Of a stretch of DNA of 64,000 nt, positions 1-14,100 are shown piece after piece; positions within the stretch are counted from its first letter, which is position 1, and every line of letters starts with the position of its first letter. Origin of the DNA: Oxyruncus cristatus (taxonomy: Eukaryota > Chordata > Aves > Passeriformes > Cotingidae); the NCBI GenBank assembly GCA_013399855.1, contig VXAY01005598.1, positions 97,513-161,512 on the forward strand. The letters run 5' to 3'. The translations under genes were made by a program, and so were the position numbers. The notes beneath the pieces were generated by a model that had not been told where the DNA came from, did not search any database, and was given only the letters and a program-made list of their open reading frames with translations.

Positions 1-2072
1 CTCTGGGTTCGGGGTGGCTGTGGCTGCAGGGAGCGCTGCCAGCGTTAGGGGGTGCCCCGGGGTGGGGGGGGGCTGCTGGGCTCGGGGTGCGCTGCCCGGC
101 TGGGTGTGGGTGAGCCCAGCTCTGGGGCCGGGTCCCGGGGTGGACAGGGCGGTGCTGCCCGGGCTCTGTGGTTTCGGGCTGCGGGCGGGCTGGCGAGCCG
201 CTGAGACCCTGCCTGTGATGCGTGCAGGGCAGTGTGGTGAGCGGTGCGGGGCTGCGTGTTCCCCTGTGCTGCTGCCCTGCTGCGAGGGGCGTCTCGGCCG
301 GGAACTGCCGAACAAAGCTGTGCTGGCCCTGCCTGGCCTCTCAGCCTCTCCCTCTGCCTCCGGTCGGCTGCACTTAAAACCAGGCTTCCCCTGTGCGGTG
401 TGTTCTGCCCTGCTGCTGGAAGCTGCTTGCCCTTGCCCAGAGAAGGGAGTTCCGTCCGTGGCCAGGCTCAGAGCTTCTTTGCTTCTGTGAATCACATGCA
501 GATGTGTGTCCCCCTGCTCTGCCCTTTCTCTGACCTATTGAAAGCAGCATCTGCTCTGACCGAGAAAACACCCTGGCGCTGCAGCGGTGCCAGCAGTGCA
601 TCTCGTATGGTGCCAGTATGGCCGTGCTGTGTGCTCTGCTTGGACATTCAGGCTATTTCAGCAGGGCTAGTACCAGGCTGGCTGCCCCTGGGAAAAGTTA
701 TGGGCACTCCCCACTGCCCTCAGGTGCTTTTAACTTGTCCTGACAGAGCTAAAATCATGTCTGTCAGGTTTTGAGTACTTTTAGGATAGTACATATTGTG
801 CCCTCTGCTCTGCTTCGGTAGTAAACGATGTGTTTTCTGGGTTTCGTTTTATCCCTAGTTTTGACTTCCTGACACAGGTCATTCAGGGCCTTTGATCCAG
901 ACTGGTGTTTGCTTTGTTCCTGCTATTTTGCTCAGCAGTGCTGCAGGAGGGACACTGGGCAGTGCTGTTCCACCACTGGGTGCTGGGGTGGTCCTCTGGG
1001 AAGGGGCTTTAGAGAAGCCTTTCCCAAGTCCAGCTGAAGCTCAACTGATCTGGAGTTGCTGTGGCACTCACATCATTTGGCAAGGCCACTGACTTTTCTT
1101 GGGTTCACCTGAGTTTCTGCTCTGTGTGAGATTGCCAGCAAGTATTTAACTCCTGCAGCCTGTGCTCCTGTTGCATCTCCCTGTTGCTCTGTGTGTCACA
1201 AAGTGCTTTGACAGACGTCTGTCCAGGGAACAGGAGAGTCTTCCAGTGATAGTTGGCTGTTGGGGCAATCAGAATCAGGAGAGGACTGTAACCTAATATT
1301 TGGAAGCTGTATGGAACTGGCCACTTGAATTTACTCTTTTTGTCCTGGCATATGTCAGATCAGCTCTGATAGTGTTCTTTGTACTCTAGGCTCCTGAATC
1401 TGTAATCTCGTGGTAGATTTTCTCTTGTAAACACTTCTGTGTACTGTTACCTGTGTCTGCTTTTGCCCCTGTAAATCTGACAGCTGGGTCTTTGCTTTAT
1501 AGTTAGTGATACTCTATTGCAGTCCAGTCCATCAGCATTTCTGTCATTCCTTCTCCCTCTCACTCTTTTTTGGGTAGCAGAATAATGTAAAAGCCTGTTA
1601 AACAGAAGATGAACCAGGTGCATGTTGCTGTCTTAAAGAATGCAGAGTGGGAGACAAAGACAGAAGCGTCTCATTAGGACATGAGTGGCAGTGTGATGTG
1701 GTTGCTGGTTTCAGTGGTGTTTGGCAGCGGTGGCAGCTGTGGCCCTGTGCTGGCTTGGTGCTTTTGGCTCAGGCTTGCTGCCAAGGTTTTTCTGGCTTGG
1801 TTCTGCCTGTACCTTTGTTTGAAGTGGGGTCTGTGTGGTTACCTGGAGTGTGGCTTAATGCCTTGTCTCCTTTGGGAAGATTTTGAGCTGTTGGACAGGT
1901 AGGACTGAGAGCAGGGTCAGCAGTTAGTTGGTTTTGGGCACTTAAATGATGTCATTAGCGCAAGGACTCTGGTTATTTCTTAGCTTATCCCTGTTGTTTA
2001 ATCCAGGTACATCAACCTCCAAGAAAGGGAGAAGTCTAAAGGCGGTGTCCTCTCCATAAAGTTTTGTTCTAG
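1..2072 (+). other. 5' region of RNF123, presumed first intron, no coding exon seen
   Basis: No exon can be supported here. The first ~450 bases are G-rich with several G runs. The rest is ordinary intron-like sequence, with a pyrimidine tract ending in AG at 2071-2072 just before the start exon. The human gene has a non-coding first exon, so the promoter probably lies left of the window or at its extreme left edge. Confidence 0.5.
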
Positions 2073-2087
2073 GTGTCTGTCCGTCTT

Positions 2088-2177
2088 ATGTCCGCCCTGG
2101 AAGTGGTGCCTGTGAAGAATGACGTCAAGAGGTGCTGGGACTGCTTTCTCAAGGAAGAATTACAGGCTGAGCACTGA
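2088..2177 (+). promoter_or_regulatory. Overlapping upstream ORF at the RNF123 start
   Basis: An ATG at 2088 opens a 29-codon frame, out of frame with the RNF123 start at 2119, and ends at TGA 2175-2177 inside the coding sequence. It lies in the same exon if the acceptor at 2071-2072 is used. Its context is weak (C at -3), whereas the RNF123 ATG has A at -3, so leaky scanning would be expected. Whether it lowers translation is inference. Confidence 0.45.
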
Positions 2178-5100
2178 GCCAGAGAAGTCCAAGGTCACAG
2201 GTATGGGCCTGTACATGCTGTGTGAAAACGGGAGCACTGCAGATCCAGGCAGCTTCCCTCATCTGAGCTCAGCTGCCTCCAGTTGCAGTTACCTTGCTAA
2301 TGTGAGGTGTGGTGGGGGTGAAACTGAGTAAATCTCCCAGCCGAGATGAGATTTTTGGGAGGGATGTTCCTGTAGTACTGAGGACTCCAGAAACTCATGT
2401 CATGGTGCCTTTTCTTCAGCACACAGCCCTGCCTTGTGAAGCTGGAGAATGTCGTGCTGCCTGCCTACCATCCGATTTAGGGACTTCCTCTTCCAGGAGG
2501 AACAGCTTGTCAAATTCTCAGTCCTTTTCTGGCAAATTCTGCTACCTACCAGGCCGTCTGTTTTCTCTCAGAGTCACCAATCCAGCACAAGTGTGCTTAT
2601 GAGACCTCAGATCTGGCATTTGAGGGCACTGTTGCACTCAGAAATAAGGAATGCTGCATCAGTGTGACAGTAGGGGCTGTTTAGCACAACAAAAGCAAAG
2701 GTGAGGCACACATCATTAAAGAGAGCTGTGACTTAGACAAGATGAACTGCATCTGCAGGTCTTTCCACCTTGGCATCATATCCCACATATGAATCAGGAC
2801 ATCAGGAATTACAGTAGTGTTAAGAGGTTTTGTTGTTTTTTTTGTTTGTTTGTTTTGAAATGAAATCGGGTTCCTACCTTCAGCTTTTGGGGTTACTTTA
2901 TCTGGACGTAGTGCAGCAGAATTCCTCGGGATGTACTTCCACCCATGTGGAGCAATTAATAGCCTCCCATTTGCTATCACAGAGCAGCTCAAATTGGAAA
3001 GAGCCTTTGATGTGGAGATGCATCCCATAATGCTGGACTCTGGGTCTGCTAGTGAGGACAGTGAGGTGATGGATGACTTCTTGAAGCTGTTTTTCCCCAC
3101 TGTGTTGATCAGCAAACGTGAACATTATTTTCCCATAGTTACCAGTTTGTTGCTTGTACATGAAATTAATGTTTTGAGTTTACCCCCGGCCCCCTAAGGT
3201 TACTTCCTTTCTGTTTTTCACAAGGGATCGTGAACAGCAGGCTGCTGAATGATTATCTGCATCGAATCTTTACCAATGCTGATGGGAACCAGCCTGCAGC
3301 TGCTTACAGGTATCAAACTTCTCATTCTCCAGGTGGCAAGTGATGCCACCTCCTGATAAACAGCACTGTGGTGAAAGGAAAGAACTTTCAGTGCCACAGT
3401 GATCTTTGTTAACAGCACAACGTTACAGAGATGACTCTCAGGTCTGCTCTTTTAGTGGCTTTTCCAAATTGCAGGGTCTGCTAGGAAGGATTCTTCAGAT
3501 TTTTTGCATGAAAAATCCCGTCTACAAAATCACTAGGCAGTATTTTCGCAATAAGTAGGCATTCACCTTATTCTTACAGTTCCCCCTTTACTTGTAAGGA
3601 AGTGCAAAATGCACAGGTTTTAGGTACAGGAATGAAAAATAGGCTGTCAGTGAGTGCTTTGTGAACTAAAGGCAAGACTGTTACTGATACATGGAATAAG
3701 ATGCATTTTTCAGGCTGTGGAACTGCTGGTACTTTTATTAGAAGTCACCTAACACAAAATTCCTGTTTAGTGACTGTTTTTTTCCTGTTTGTTTTCAGTT
3801 CTTTTCCACTTTGTGTCCCAGAAACTTGTAATGTTGAATGGGAAGGATTTCCCTTGCATCCAGCTCTTTTGCCAGAGGCAAGTCAGACAGGTTCAGGGCA
3901 GGGAGAGTGTGGCAGAGAGAGGCAGGCCTGTGGCTCCTGCTGGTTGGCAGAGCTGCAGAGTGGCTGGGGTCACATTCCATGGGCTATACTTAGGACTGCC
4001 AGCTCCAGAGTGAGCTCAGAGCTGCTATAAATAGCCCTTGGCTCTCTGGCTCTTGGTGAGCCCGGATGATGGTGCGGGGGAGGCAAACTGGGTCATGTTA
4101 CTTTGCCACAAGCTCTGCTGCCAGCAAGCCTTGGAACGTTCCATCTGCCTGAGCATTTGGGTTTTCAGTATTTCTGATTCCTTTGCCTGGTAATTAATGA
4201 CTTGAAACCACAGAACTGATAGTTTCTTAGACTGGTCTCTCTTTTTTTCCTGCCTTCCACCCTTTTCCCTGGACTTGGATATTTGGTAGAAAGCCCAGTA
4301 GCAGTCATAGAGGTCTTGAAAATAAATTTTCCATATGAGAGTAACTTTTATGGTATGACATCTTACCTTCAGAGGCTTAAATTCCTCACAGAGGAGCTCC
4401 CTGCAGTCACCTCTCTGTCTGTCTGCTGCTCTTCTACGCTCCATCCAGAACTCCTCTTCCATGTTAGCTGCTGATTAAACTAGTTTGCTGAAGCCACCCT
4501 TCTCATGCCAACCAAAACAGATTCTGTGATTCCACTTTTGTGCATCTTTACATCCATCAGGCTTTCACAAGGTCTCACCACAGTCTTAGGGAAATCCCTA
4601 GTCCTGGAATAGTGTTCCCCAGATGGCTTTGGAAATGGGAAGCAGGGATGGGAACAACTAGTGACTCGCACAATAGAAGGAGGCTCTTGTGCAAGGAACA
4701 GCTAAGTAAACTAGCCTTGAAAGGAGAGAACTAGGGGAGGGCAGTAAGTTCTCTAAAACAGTGGCCTAAATGGGGTACCTGAGAGATTTTTCTATATGAC
4801 ACCAAAATGTTTTTAGCTGATGTCAGAGAGAGGATGCTGGACTAGCCTGACCTTTGTCTGAACTGCTGCAGCCGCTGCTGTGGTCTGTCTCTGTTCTTTT
4901 GTATTACAATATACTTTGGGGAAAAAACAAATCCTGACTTATGCCGTGTTTGTATGATGCTGACTGCAGCAAAGTCGTGGTCCACAGTTGTTGGTGGAAC
5001 ATCTGGTTTCTTGCTGCCACTGTACCACATTACAGTTTCCTTATCGCCACAAAACACTGCTGAGCAGACTGGCTGAAGACTGTAAGATTCTTTGTTATCT

Positions 5101-8100
5101 ATTTGGCTTGTTCTTGCTGTATTTGGTTCATTCATTGCCCCAAAGTGCTGGGCAGCAAATTCCTTAGGTTTGTGACATGAGACAATTCATGTCTCACAGT
5201 GCAGGACACATGTTTGGGCTGCAGCTCTTTAAAAATTGGAGACAGAGTTTTCTGAAGAGCTCCTGTGTATGCTTATTCCCTAGAAAGCACCTGACGTTCC
5301 AGAACCTGCAGGAGCACCTTGAGCGGTTGCTGGCAGAGGAGGATGGCTCTGAAGACAGTCGAGGTAGGAGATACTGAGTGCCTGTCTAGTTTGTGCTTCT
5401 GCTTGTGCTGCTTAATTGGGAAGGACAAATTGTACCATGAAAGCAGTTCCCTGACTGAGTGTTGTTCTACCTTCCTGTGCTCTAATTTGTTGTACCTTTA
5501 AGTCCAGCCTGTGAGAGGCTCATGAGCCAGCCCTGGAGCAGGTCTATTTGCAGATGGAGGGGGCATATTTCCAGTCAAAAATGCCATGAAAAGTAGTTTG
5601 AGGGCAAAGGAGGTATTTTACTGATCATGATATGCACAGCCGTTGCTTTGACTAGCAGTGTGCAGTGCTGTCCTCAGTGGGAAATGCAGGGGCTTGTTGA
5701 CAGTATTTACCCACTTGTCTCCACTGTAGCTATTTATTTTCAGCCTCAGGCTCTTCCCTGTGCTCTTAACAGCACCCCTTTCCCTGAATGAGTCAGGATG
5801 TGACAGGATACAACCTAACTCCTCTGCTAGAAAGAGGAATTTTTCTTGCTGGCTGCAAGCAAAGTGTGATATGTTGGCCAAACATTTGGCACAGAGTTTA
5901 GTCTTTGAATTTTGTCGAAGTAAAATTTTCAGGTGATGTGGAAAACTTAACATGTGTCCTGAATGCTACGTAGCTGAGACCTTGTGTATTGCTGTGAAAA
6001 TTTCCTTTTAAATCTCACTGATGTCTCCTTTCCTGAGGTTCTCATGGTCTAACAAGGGCAACACTATCTTAATCTTCCTCCCCTGTAGCAGAATCCAGAT
6101 GTTGTTACAGTCTAGCTGGAAGCACTTGTCCTGTGTACTGTTAAATCCTGCACAACTCTTCCTAACAGATTTTCTGCAACTCTTGTTTCAGATCAGGTAG
6201 CAGAGGGCCGGCTCGGCCCCTCCACTGTGGTGTTGGACCACACCAGTGGGTTTGAGGGGCTCCTGCTGGTTGATGATGACTTACTTGGGGTGAGTGTGAT
6301 GAAAATGATCTTGTGGGACTAGAAGCACTTCAGGCTTCTTGGTTTGTTCTTCATAACAGATCCCTGTCACTGGCTTTGTAGCACATTGTAAATGGAGTCT
6401 GCCCAGAAAGCTGCAGGATCCTGGAGGAAATGAGCTCTCCTGGAAAAGTTCTAGCAGTACCACTAAGTCTCAGCAAGCTCTCAGTGGGGCTGTGAGGAAG
6501 TGAAAGGATTACCCTGGCCCAGGGGCTCACTTGGCTGAGCAGAGGAAAGGCCAGCAGCCAGCTTTCCTGTCCCTCCCTCCGTCAGACTGCCTCTTCCTTC
6601 CTTCCTTTTGGTCTTCTCTAAATGGTAGAAAGAGGCTAAAGCTGAGGCTTTCCTTTCTCCTTTGTTTCCACTAATTACTCCGTGCTTGCTCCTTAGCTGA
6701 TGTTCCTCATGCAAAATGTCAACTGAAAGAACCTGCTGGAATTGAACCCTTTCTTACTGCAGTAATTTCTGCACTCCTTTCACCTCTTCTCTCAGCACAC
6801 ACATCCCGTGCTCCTGAGCTCATTCCCTCCTTAATCTATGCCTGGTTTTATGCCCCAGCAATGCAGGCTGCCCTGGTCTCCCCTTTCCCCTTAGCCACCT
6901 ACTGTAGCTCACTTTGGCTGACCCTCAGGAATGGATCAGACTGGCTTGCCCGTGAATTCCTTGTTCCTACCTTCATCTCTTCTTCATGATCTGTCCCGAG
7001 ATTGTGAGAGTCAGGAATTAACAGAGTTGAGTTTCTGTTTACCTGTCAGTCCTGGGCTTTAGTTTGGATGCCTTGAATCTATAGTTTTGTTCTAACTTCT
7101 CCAGGATTCAGGTGTCATTCCCATATAATAGTCACTTTTGTGTACAGTTTTGTCCCAGTTCACTAGGAACTGTCTGTCACTACATTGCCATTGTGCTGTT
7201 GCCATTCTGTGTGGTTCTCTGGGGTTTGTCAAGTACAGATGAGCTGTGGGAAGGACCTGGATGGTTCTCTGGGGCCGGTCAGCTCCAAGTCCAGCTGCTG
7301 GAATGGGGAAGGTGACCCTTCTCTTCCCAACACTGTCCTTGTGAATAGCTCTCCATCTTGCTTTGGTTTTGAGAGCTAGGACAGAGAGAATAGGGAGGGC
7401 TGAACAAACCTATTATTTTGCCTGACCCTAAAATACCTTTTTTTTGTTGGTCCAGGTGATTGGCCACAGTAACTTTGGGTCCATCAGGGCCACAACGTGC
7501 GTGTATAAAGGTAAGGAGATAAACCAGTGATGCTTTGAGAAAGTATCTTGGGAAGAGTGTGTGGACAGTTACACAACTAGAGAGCTCAGAAGATCCTGAA
7601 TATGTTCCAGATCTTGAGCACCCTCTTCTCCAGCTCATCCACTGACTTTTCCAGGAAGTCAGAAGGGTGAAGGGTTGTGTGATGCCAGAGTGAACAGGTG
7701 GGAGGGGAATCCTGAGGATGTCCCAGAGCTCCTTTGTGTGCCACATTTGTTTCTGTGGGAGCAGTGTCAGGTTCAGCATCTCCTAACAACGAGCCAGGCG
7801 GCAGGAACTCACTGTGTGTCATCTCTTTTTCTTTCAGGGAAATGGATTTACGAGGTGCTCATCTCCTCCCAGGGACTCATGCAGATTGGCTGGTGTACTC
7901 TCAACTGCAGATTTAATCAGGAGGTAGTGTAACTGCTGCACGTGGTATGGCGCTGCTCTGTGTTTCTCCACTGCTTTTTAGGTCGGTGTGGAACATTGCA
8001 TGGGTGCTGTGCTCCTGCCCCACTGGCATTTTGTGCCCAGCATACACACTAGAAATGCCAAGTCTGCTGTTTTAAGAGTCTTTACTAGTCTTCGCTCTCT

Positions 8101-11100
8101 GGTCTGTGTTCACAGAATGGTGTGTGGTGTGAAAGCCTTGCAGGCTGGCTGTGTTGCTGTGCTCTTACTGCACGTAGCCACTGCTACGTGTTGACTTTCA
8201 GCTGGTGTCTTCTCCAGAACCTGTGTGTGTCTGCAGTGCTGGCAGCCTGTCTCAGGATGGCCCTCAGCAGCTGGTGCTAAGGGGTTTTTTTGTCCAGGAG
8301 AAGCAGGCCCAGGCCAGCTCTTCTCAGGCACCAGGCAGGATGTTTGGTGCTAGAAAGGGATGTCAGCTGCGGACTCACTAACTTGTCACTGTGCAACATA
8401 TGAGAGGGGAGGTGATGGGCATCCCGGGATGCTGCTTTGACAGAAATTGAAAGTGTAGGATGCCAGTACTCTTCTTCTGACCCAAAAATGAATAGAGAGT
8501 GGTGTATTTCTCTGAACTAAACATCAGAGGCCACTGGATTCACTCCTAGAGTAAGGACTTTTGCCAGGCAGCAAAAGTGATGTGCCAGCATGGGTGACGT
8601 CAGCTGCTTTCCCTGTCTTCTGGTTTCCCCCGTAAAGGTGCTCTTGCAATGAAAGGGATCTTTTATGCTTGGTCTGGTCTGAGTCTCCTCTTTCCTACTT
8701 TGATGCAGGAAGGAGTTGGAGATACTCCAGATTCATATGCCTATGATGGAAACAGGGTGCGCAAGTGGAATGTGACTACTACCAACTATGGCAAAGTGAG
8801 TAGCTGTCCTCTCAGGAATGGGTTGGAGAGGAAGGAGGAGAAAACAGGTGACTTGTTCTGCTCACTGGATTCTGCTGGGCCCTGTGAAATGCCCTCAGGC
8901 TTTCCTCCCTGCTTCAGCCTGCTCTTGAGGGGGCTGTGTGCCAGCAATTGTTTGTACTTTAAGGGTGCTGGACATGCTGAGTGCTTTGTTTAGCAGCCCC
9001 AGCAGACTGATTTCCAGCATAGTGCTGCTGTCAGTCTCTGGAAGGCTCCGGTTCTCTTTAGCACATCAGTGCATGATGCATTGTTGGGGTAAATATATGT
9101 TCCTAGTGCTAAAGGGGAAAACTGGTCCCAATCAGGGGCTTGAGTCCAGCTTCCAGAAGTGCCTGAAAATGCTATGTGAGCTACTGTGAGAAGGAACTCT
9201 CCTTCAATCCCTGAATCACCAGGGATTGGTTGGGTTTCTTCAGATGTGGGAACGCCTTGGAAATATGTTTAACCTTTTCTCTCCCTTCCCTGCAGTCCTG
9301 GGCAGCAGGAGACATCGTCAGCTGTCTGATAGACCTTGATGAGGGCACCATTGCTTTCTGCTTGTAAGCATCTTTGTCCTGTTCCCTTGCTTTGTTGATG
9401 TCTGTGTGTAACATAGAGGTTTCCTTCCTGCTCAGCAGGTTCATGAATCCTATTTCTGCCCTCTCCCCTTTAAGTTCCTTGGTAGTTCTGGCATTTGCTT
9501 TTCTGTGTGGTTCAGAAACCATCTGAACGGGTTGTTGGGTCTTCTAAGTTCAGCTGAGAATATTTGGCAGAAAGATGTTCAAGCTACAGAGTCTGGGTAA
9601 AGTTTGCCAGGATTTTGGAGGGAAGGGCATCTCTTGTCATGCTTTAATGCCACACTTGGCTGAGCCACACTGATGGCTTTTGTGGTCAATGTAGACCTTG
9701 CCTGCCCTAAATTCACAAGGAGCTGTGGGAAGAGTGATAAATCTCCAGCTTCCAGAGAATTGTTCTCTGGCCCTGGCCCTGTGACAAGTCAGTCAAAATT
9801 AAAAACTGTTGGATGGCCCACGTCATCTTCTGTGGAAGAGTAGATTGAAAACATTATCTTTTATTGCACCAACATCAAATAGATGAGGCCAAAAAGTCAC
9901 CTGCCTTTGAAATGTCCTGCTGGTTAATTATCTCTTCAGGGTTTGGATTGCCCTTGAACCTGAGTGGGCTCTGCATGTTGTGCAGACTCCGGTGCCTTCA
10001 TATGAAAATGGGAATGCCTCTGTGTTTCCCGTGGCTGTTACTCAGCAGAGCTGTGGCATTTTCATGTGTGCCAGGTTAAGAGTGACAGGAGGCATGACTG
10101 ACTGACATGTCCATTTTGGCAAGTTGCTGAGAAGGGAATGCAGATTATCTCTGTTGCTCAGCTGACTTCAGACCCTTCCTGCTGGGACTAAAATTCTGTG
10201 GGTTTTCCTTCTTTCAGGAATGGCATGTCCCTGGGAACTGCCTTCGATAACATCACAAGAGGTGCTGGAATGGCTTATTTCCCTGCCATCAGCCTCTCCT
10301 TCAAAGAGTCTGTTGCTTTTAACTTTGGAAGCCGTCCCCTCCGATATCCTTTGGGTGTGGGGAGAGGAGGTCTGAAGGAAGAAGAGCCTGTCCTGAGACC
10401 ATCTTTGGAGGCTGTAGAATGTACAGACCTGACTGCAGTTCACTTTCTGCTGTTGGCACTTGTGTGCAGAACAGAGTCAAGGAGAGAAGAAGCAGATACC
10501 CCCTCAGCTGGAGCAGAATTGCAGGACACAAACATCAGTTTCAGAAATGAGAGTTGCTCTCAGCTCTGAGTCAGCAGCTACTGCTACAGCTGGGGGCTGC
10601 CTGTTCCAGGCACTCAGATCTTGTAAAGTTCTCACTTTCCAGTTTTTGAAATTCTAATGCTGCTGTGCTGCTGAGCCTCTTGGCCACAGGTCTCTTTTAC
10701 CTCCCAGCCATATGGGACCTCTGACATGGATTAGTGTTGCCTTCTGCCTTCCTGTGTGAATGGTGAAACCTGCAGCTCCTGTCAGAGCAGTCCTGGCTCT
10801 ACCTGTTGGTAGCTGTGGTAGGGGCTCAGGTTGGTCTTTCTGGTAAAAAAATATTTCCCCTAAGCAGAAGCGTGGTGTGAAATACTTACTGCTTTGCAAT
10901 ATTGAGGAAGTGGGGATAAGAGCCTGTGGCTAATCATCCGTTTAGAAGACACTGTGGTTTGAACTGTGACTGAGGTGTGTGTGGGTATAAAGTAAAATAG
11001 ACACACAGTGTCTCCCTTGCACAAACAAAAGAATTCCTGAGAGGATCAGATTGTATTTTCCCTTAACACTCACCTACTTATCCAGTGGAAGGTTACCGGC

Positions 11101-14100
11101 CCTTGCAGGATCCTCCCGTGGCAGACCTGGTGAAGGCTCGGAAGCTGTTGGGCTACTTGAAGAATGTGATCCATGTTGGAATAGATGTGACGGTAGGCTC
11201 ACGGCACTGGGTGGATCTCAGGGGCACCACGCTGGGAAATGTGGTTCTGCTCTTCTCAGCACATGCTGGCAGCTCAGATGTTTGCGTACACCAGAGACTC
11301 TAAATGCTTGCATGCTTTTGCATGGGGTGTGCATGTCCCTGGAGCTCTCTGGCTTGCAAAATGGGCTTCCTGGTAGTTCCAGGACTTAATTCAAATCATA
11401 CTGGGCTTTGTTGTTCTCAGTCTTATGAAAGTTCATTGCCAGTATTCAAGAAGTGATGTTTGTCAGGGTCAGAACTTCTGGGTTTGATTTTGCACCCTTG
11501 AAAGTGGTTTGTTCGTATCCTAAACTTTTTACTGCTGTCCTGGTGCAGTGATGTGGTGATTTTCTGGCAGGTCTGCCTTGGGAAATGTTTTTGCTGGAAA
11601 ACACTATTTTCCGCTAGGGTGAGAGATCTGTTTGTGCCCAAAACATAGGGAAAGCCATCTGCTGTGATCTTGGCTTGAATGGAGGCCTGCTTTGCTAGTC
11701 ATCCTCCTCTATAGGGGTTCCCTTTTACAAATTATCACGCCAACTTACCCCTTTTTTAGAAAAACATTGCCAAAGTGCCTGCATGTGGTTGATAGTGACA
11801 TCTGGACTGCACTACAGCTTTCCAGAGCTGTAGGCCTGGCTTCTTTGCCATCCTAAATTCTCATGTTCAAGGTTTTTACTGGAGTCAGGCATGGAACAGC
11901 AAACAGTGGTTGCTCCAGGCCTCTGGTTCACTCAGTCGTTGGTGGACAGGTGGATTTGGTTGGATCCAAGCTGTGTGTTTTGCAGGAAGGAAAGCTGGTG
12001 GAGAAGGACACATCCATGTGGCAGCTGCAGGGAGAACCCACAGTGTTGATTACATTAGCTCACATCTTCAATTATTTCTCCCCTCTCATGGTGAGTTTTG
12101 CCTGCCCATCACAAGCTTCTGTAGTGCTTGGTTTTGCTCTTGCAAGGCAAAGTAAACCTCAGCTTTCTCTGGGAAGTGACTGTGCCGTGGAGGACTGTTG
12201 ACCTGGCTCTCTGTCTGCAGTGCAAGGTGTACCTAGTGGAAGATGTGCTCATGACCTTCCTGTTGAGCATCCTTGAGCGAGGAGGGGCAGTGGAGGCCCA
12301 CCCCCTTATTCAACAGCTACTGAATCTCATGTGGCTTTTTATGGAGGTGAGTTACTAGGGTGCTGGATCACAGGGAGACTCTGGGAGGTGCTGAGGAGCC
12401 TTCCCTAGAAAATGCTGGTAGTGTTCAACTTTCCCCTCCTGGTGAGAAGATCCCCATTTTTTTTGTGGTAGACCACCCTTTCACCTAGCTCAGCTGGTGA
12501 GAGAACTGCTTCACACACAGGGAATGAGTTGAATGCAGAGTAATTGGTAATGGTGAGAGTGGCATTGAGTTAACATGTAATTTCTAAACTTCTACTGCTG
12601 AAGGAACTGGTAATGGTGAATGACTGCCTGCTTCTGGAAACATCAAGTTTATCAATAAGAAATAGTCTCTTGGATGTTGTTAGTGTAGTGTGTCAGCCGA
12701 GGTGTTAAATGCTGCTGTGTGTTCCAAAAGATCGACCAGAGTGTGCAGGACTGGGGTAGAAGTGGGCAGTGCACTCTCACCACCTCCTGCACTGCTGGGG
12801 AAAGGCCTCCTCCAACTTCCCTTCCTGTCCATGTTGGATGAGGCCACTGCTTCCTGGAACTCTTGTTTGCGGCAGCCTTTGCTACCACTGGGAATCTGCT
12901 GCTGCTGGATTGCTTGTCTGGTTACACAGTCACTGCCAGGGATCTGCTTGGAGACAGCACGTCTGCCCTTTGGGGTAGCAGATAACAGATAAGGGCACTG
13001 GCCCAGCCAGCTGTCATGAGAAGTTTAATTGACAAATGTCATGACTCCCTCAGGCCCATCATCCTAGAAGTGAAGCTGGACATCCTGGTAAGGGCTGCTG
13101 TGTTTGTGGAAGAGTTGGCTGTCATCCTGCTGATTGGCTCTGAGTTGGACTCAAAAGACAACTCCTCCATCATCACATTTATGCAAGAATAACTTCTTTC
13201 CTTTCTGGGTTGGTTCTGCCAGCACTGGGTAAATTAGGGGATATGAGGATGGGTGACTGCTGAACAAAGAGGGGCTGGGACTTTGGCTTTTTGTAGATGA
13301 CTTCAGGATTGGTTTTACTAGTGTGAAAACTTGTTTCCATGGCAAAGTGATGGCATCAACTTGGACCCTCTTCTGTGGAGTCAGATGGACACTGTGGGTT
13401 CAGAGCACCTGCTTTTTCAATTCAGAAATGAATGCTTCCTTCCAAGGTCACACTCTGAGAGCAGTTCCTGACTCCCATGTTGTTGTTCTTCAATGTATTT
13501 CTTATTTTCTCAGGAGTATGAAGTGCATGAGTGCCTCAAGCAGCTACTGATGTCCCTGCTGCGGGCTTACAGGTTCTCCCCCATCATCCCAGACCTGGGA
13601 TTACAAGTGAGTTGCACTTCTGAATCCGCAGGAATCTGTGACTAGCCAGCTTCTGTTATGTCCCCTTGTCCAAAGGTACATGACGTTTTGGATTTTATGG
13701 TTGTTTGATCCAGAGATGGCAGTTTTGTCATATTGTACCTATCGGAGAGTTGTATCATCTTCTGCAGATGGAATCACTTTTGCTTCTCCTGTTTCCCTAG
13801 ATTCACTACCTCCGGCTCACCATTGCAGTCTTGAAGCATGAGAAATCCAGGAAATACCTACTCAGCAATGTTCTGTATCCTTTGTGCCTCCTCCTGTCTG
13901 AGTTTTCCCTTCCCTCAGTAATGCAGCCAAGGACATTTCAAGGATCCTGGTCCTGGGAGGCAGAAATCCCTGTCTTTGAGAGGTCATTTCTCAGGTCTCC
14001 TCTGCCTGACGCCGATCTCTATAAAGTCCTGCTTTGAGGGGTGGGAGCAGTGTTGTATAGACCACATCTTACCAACATAGAGGAGCTCGTTTCTACCTGA

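Noticed and set aside
10344..10355. A GT donor (GTGTGG at 10355) for RNF123 exon 9
   Set aside because: It is a weak donor and inserts Leu-Val where the family has Val. The AT-AC donor 11 bases earlier is a perfect U12 match and restores the family sequence.
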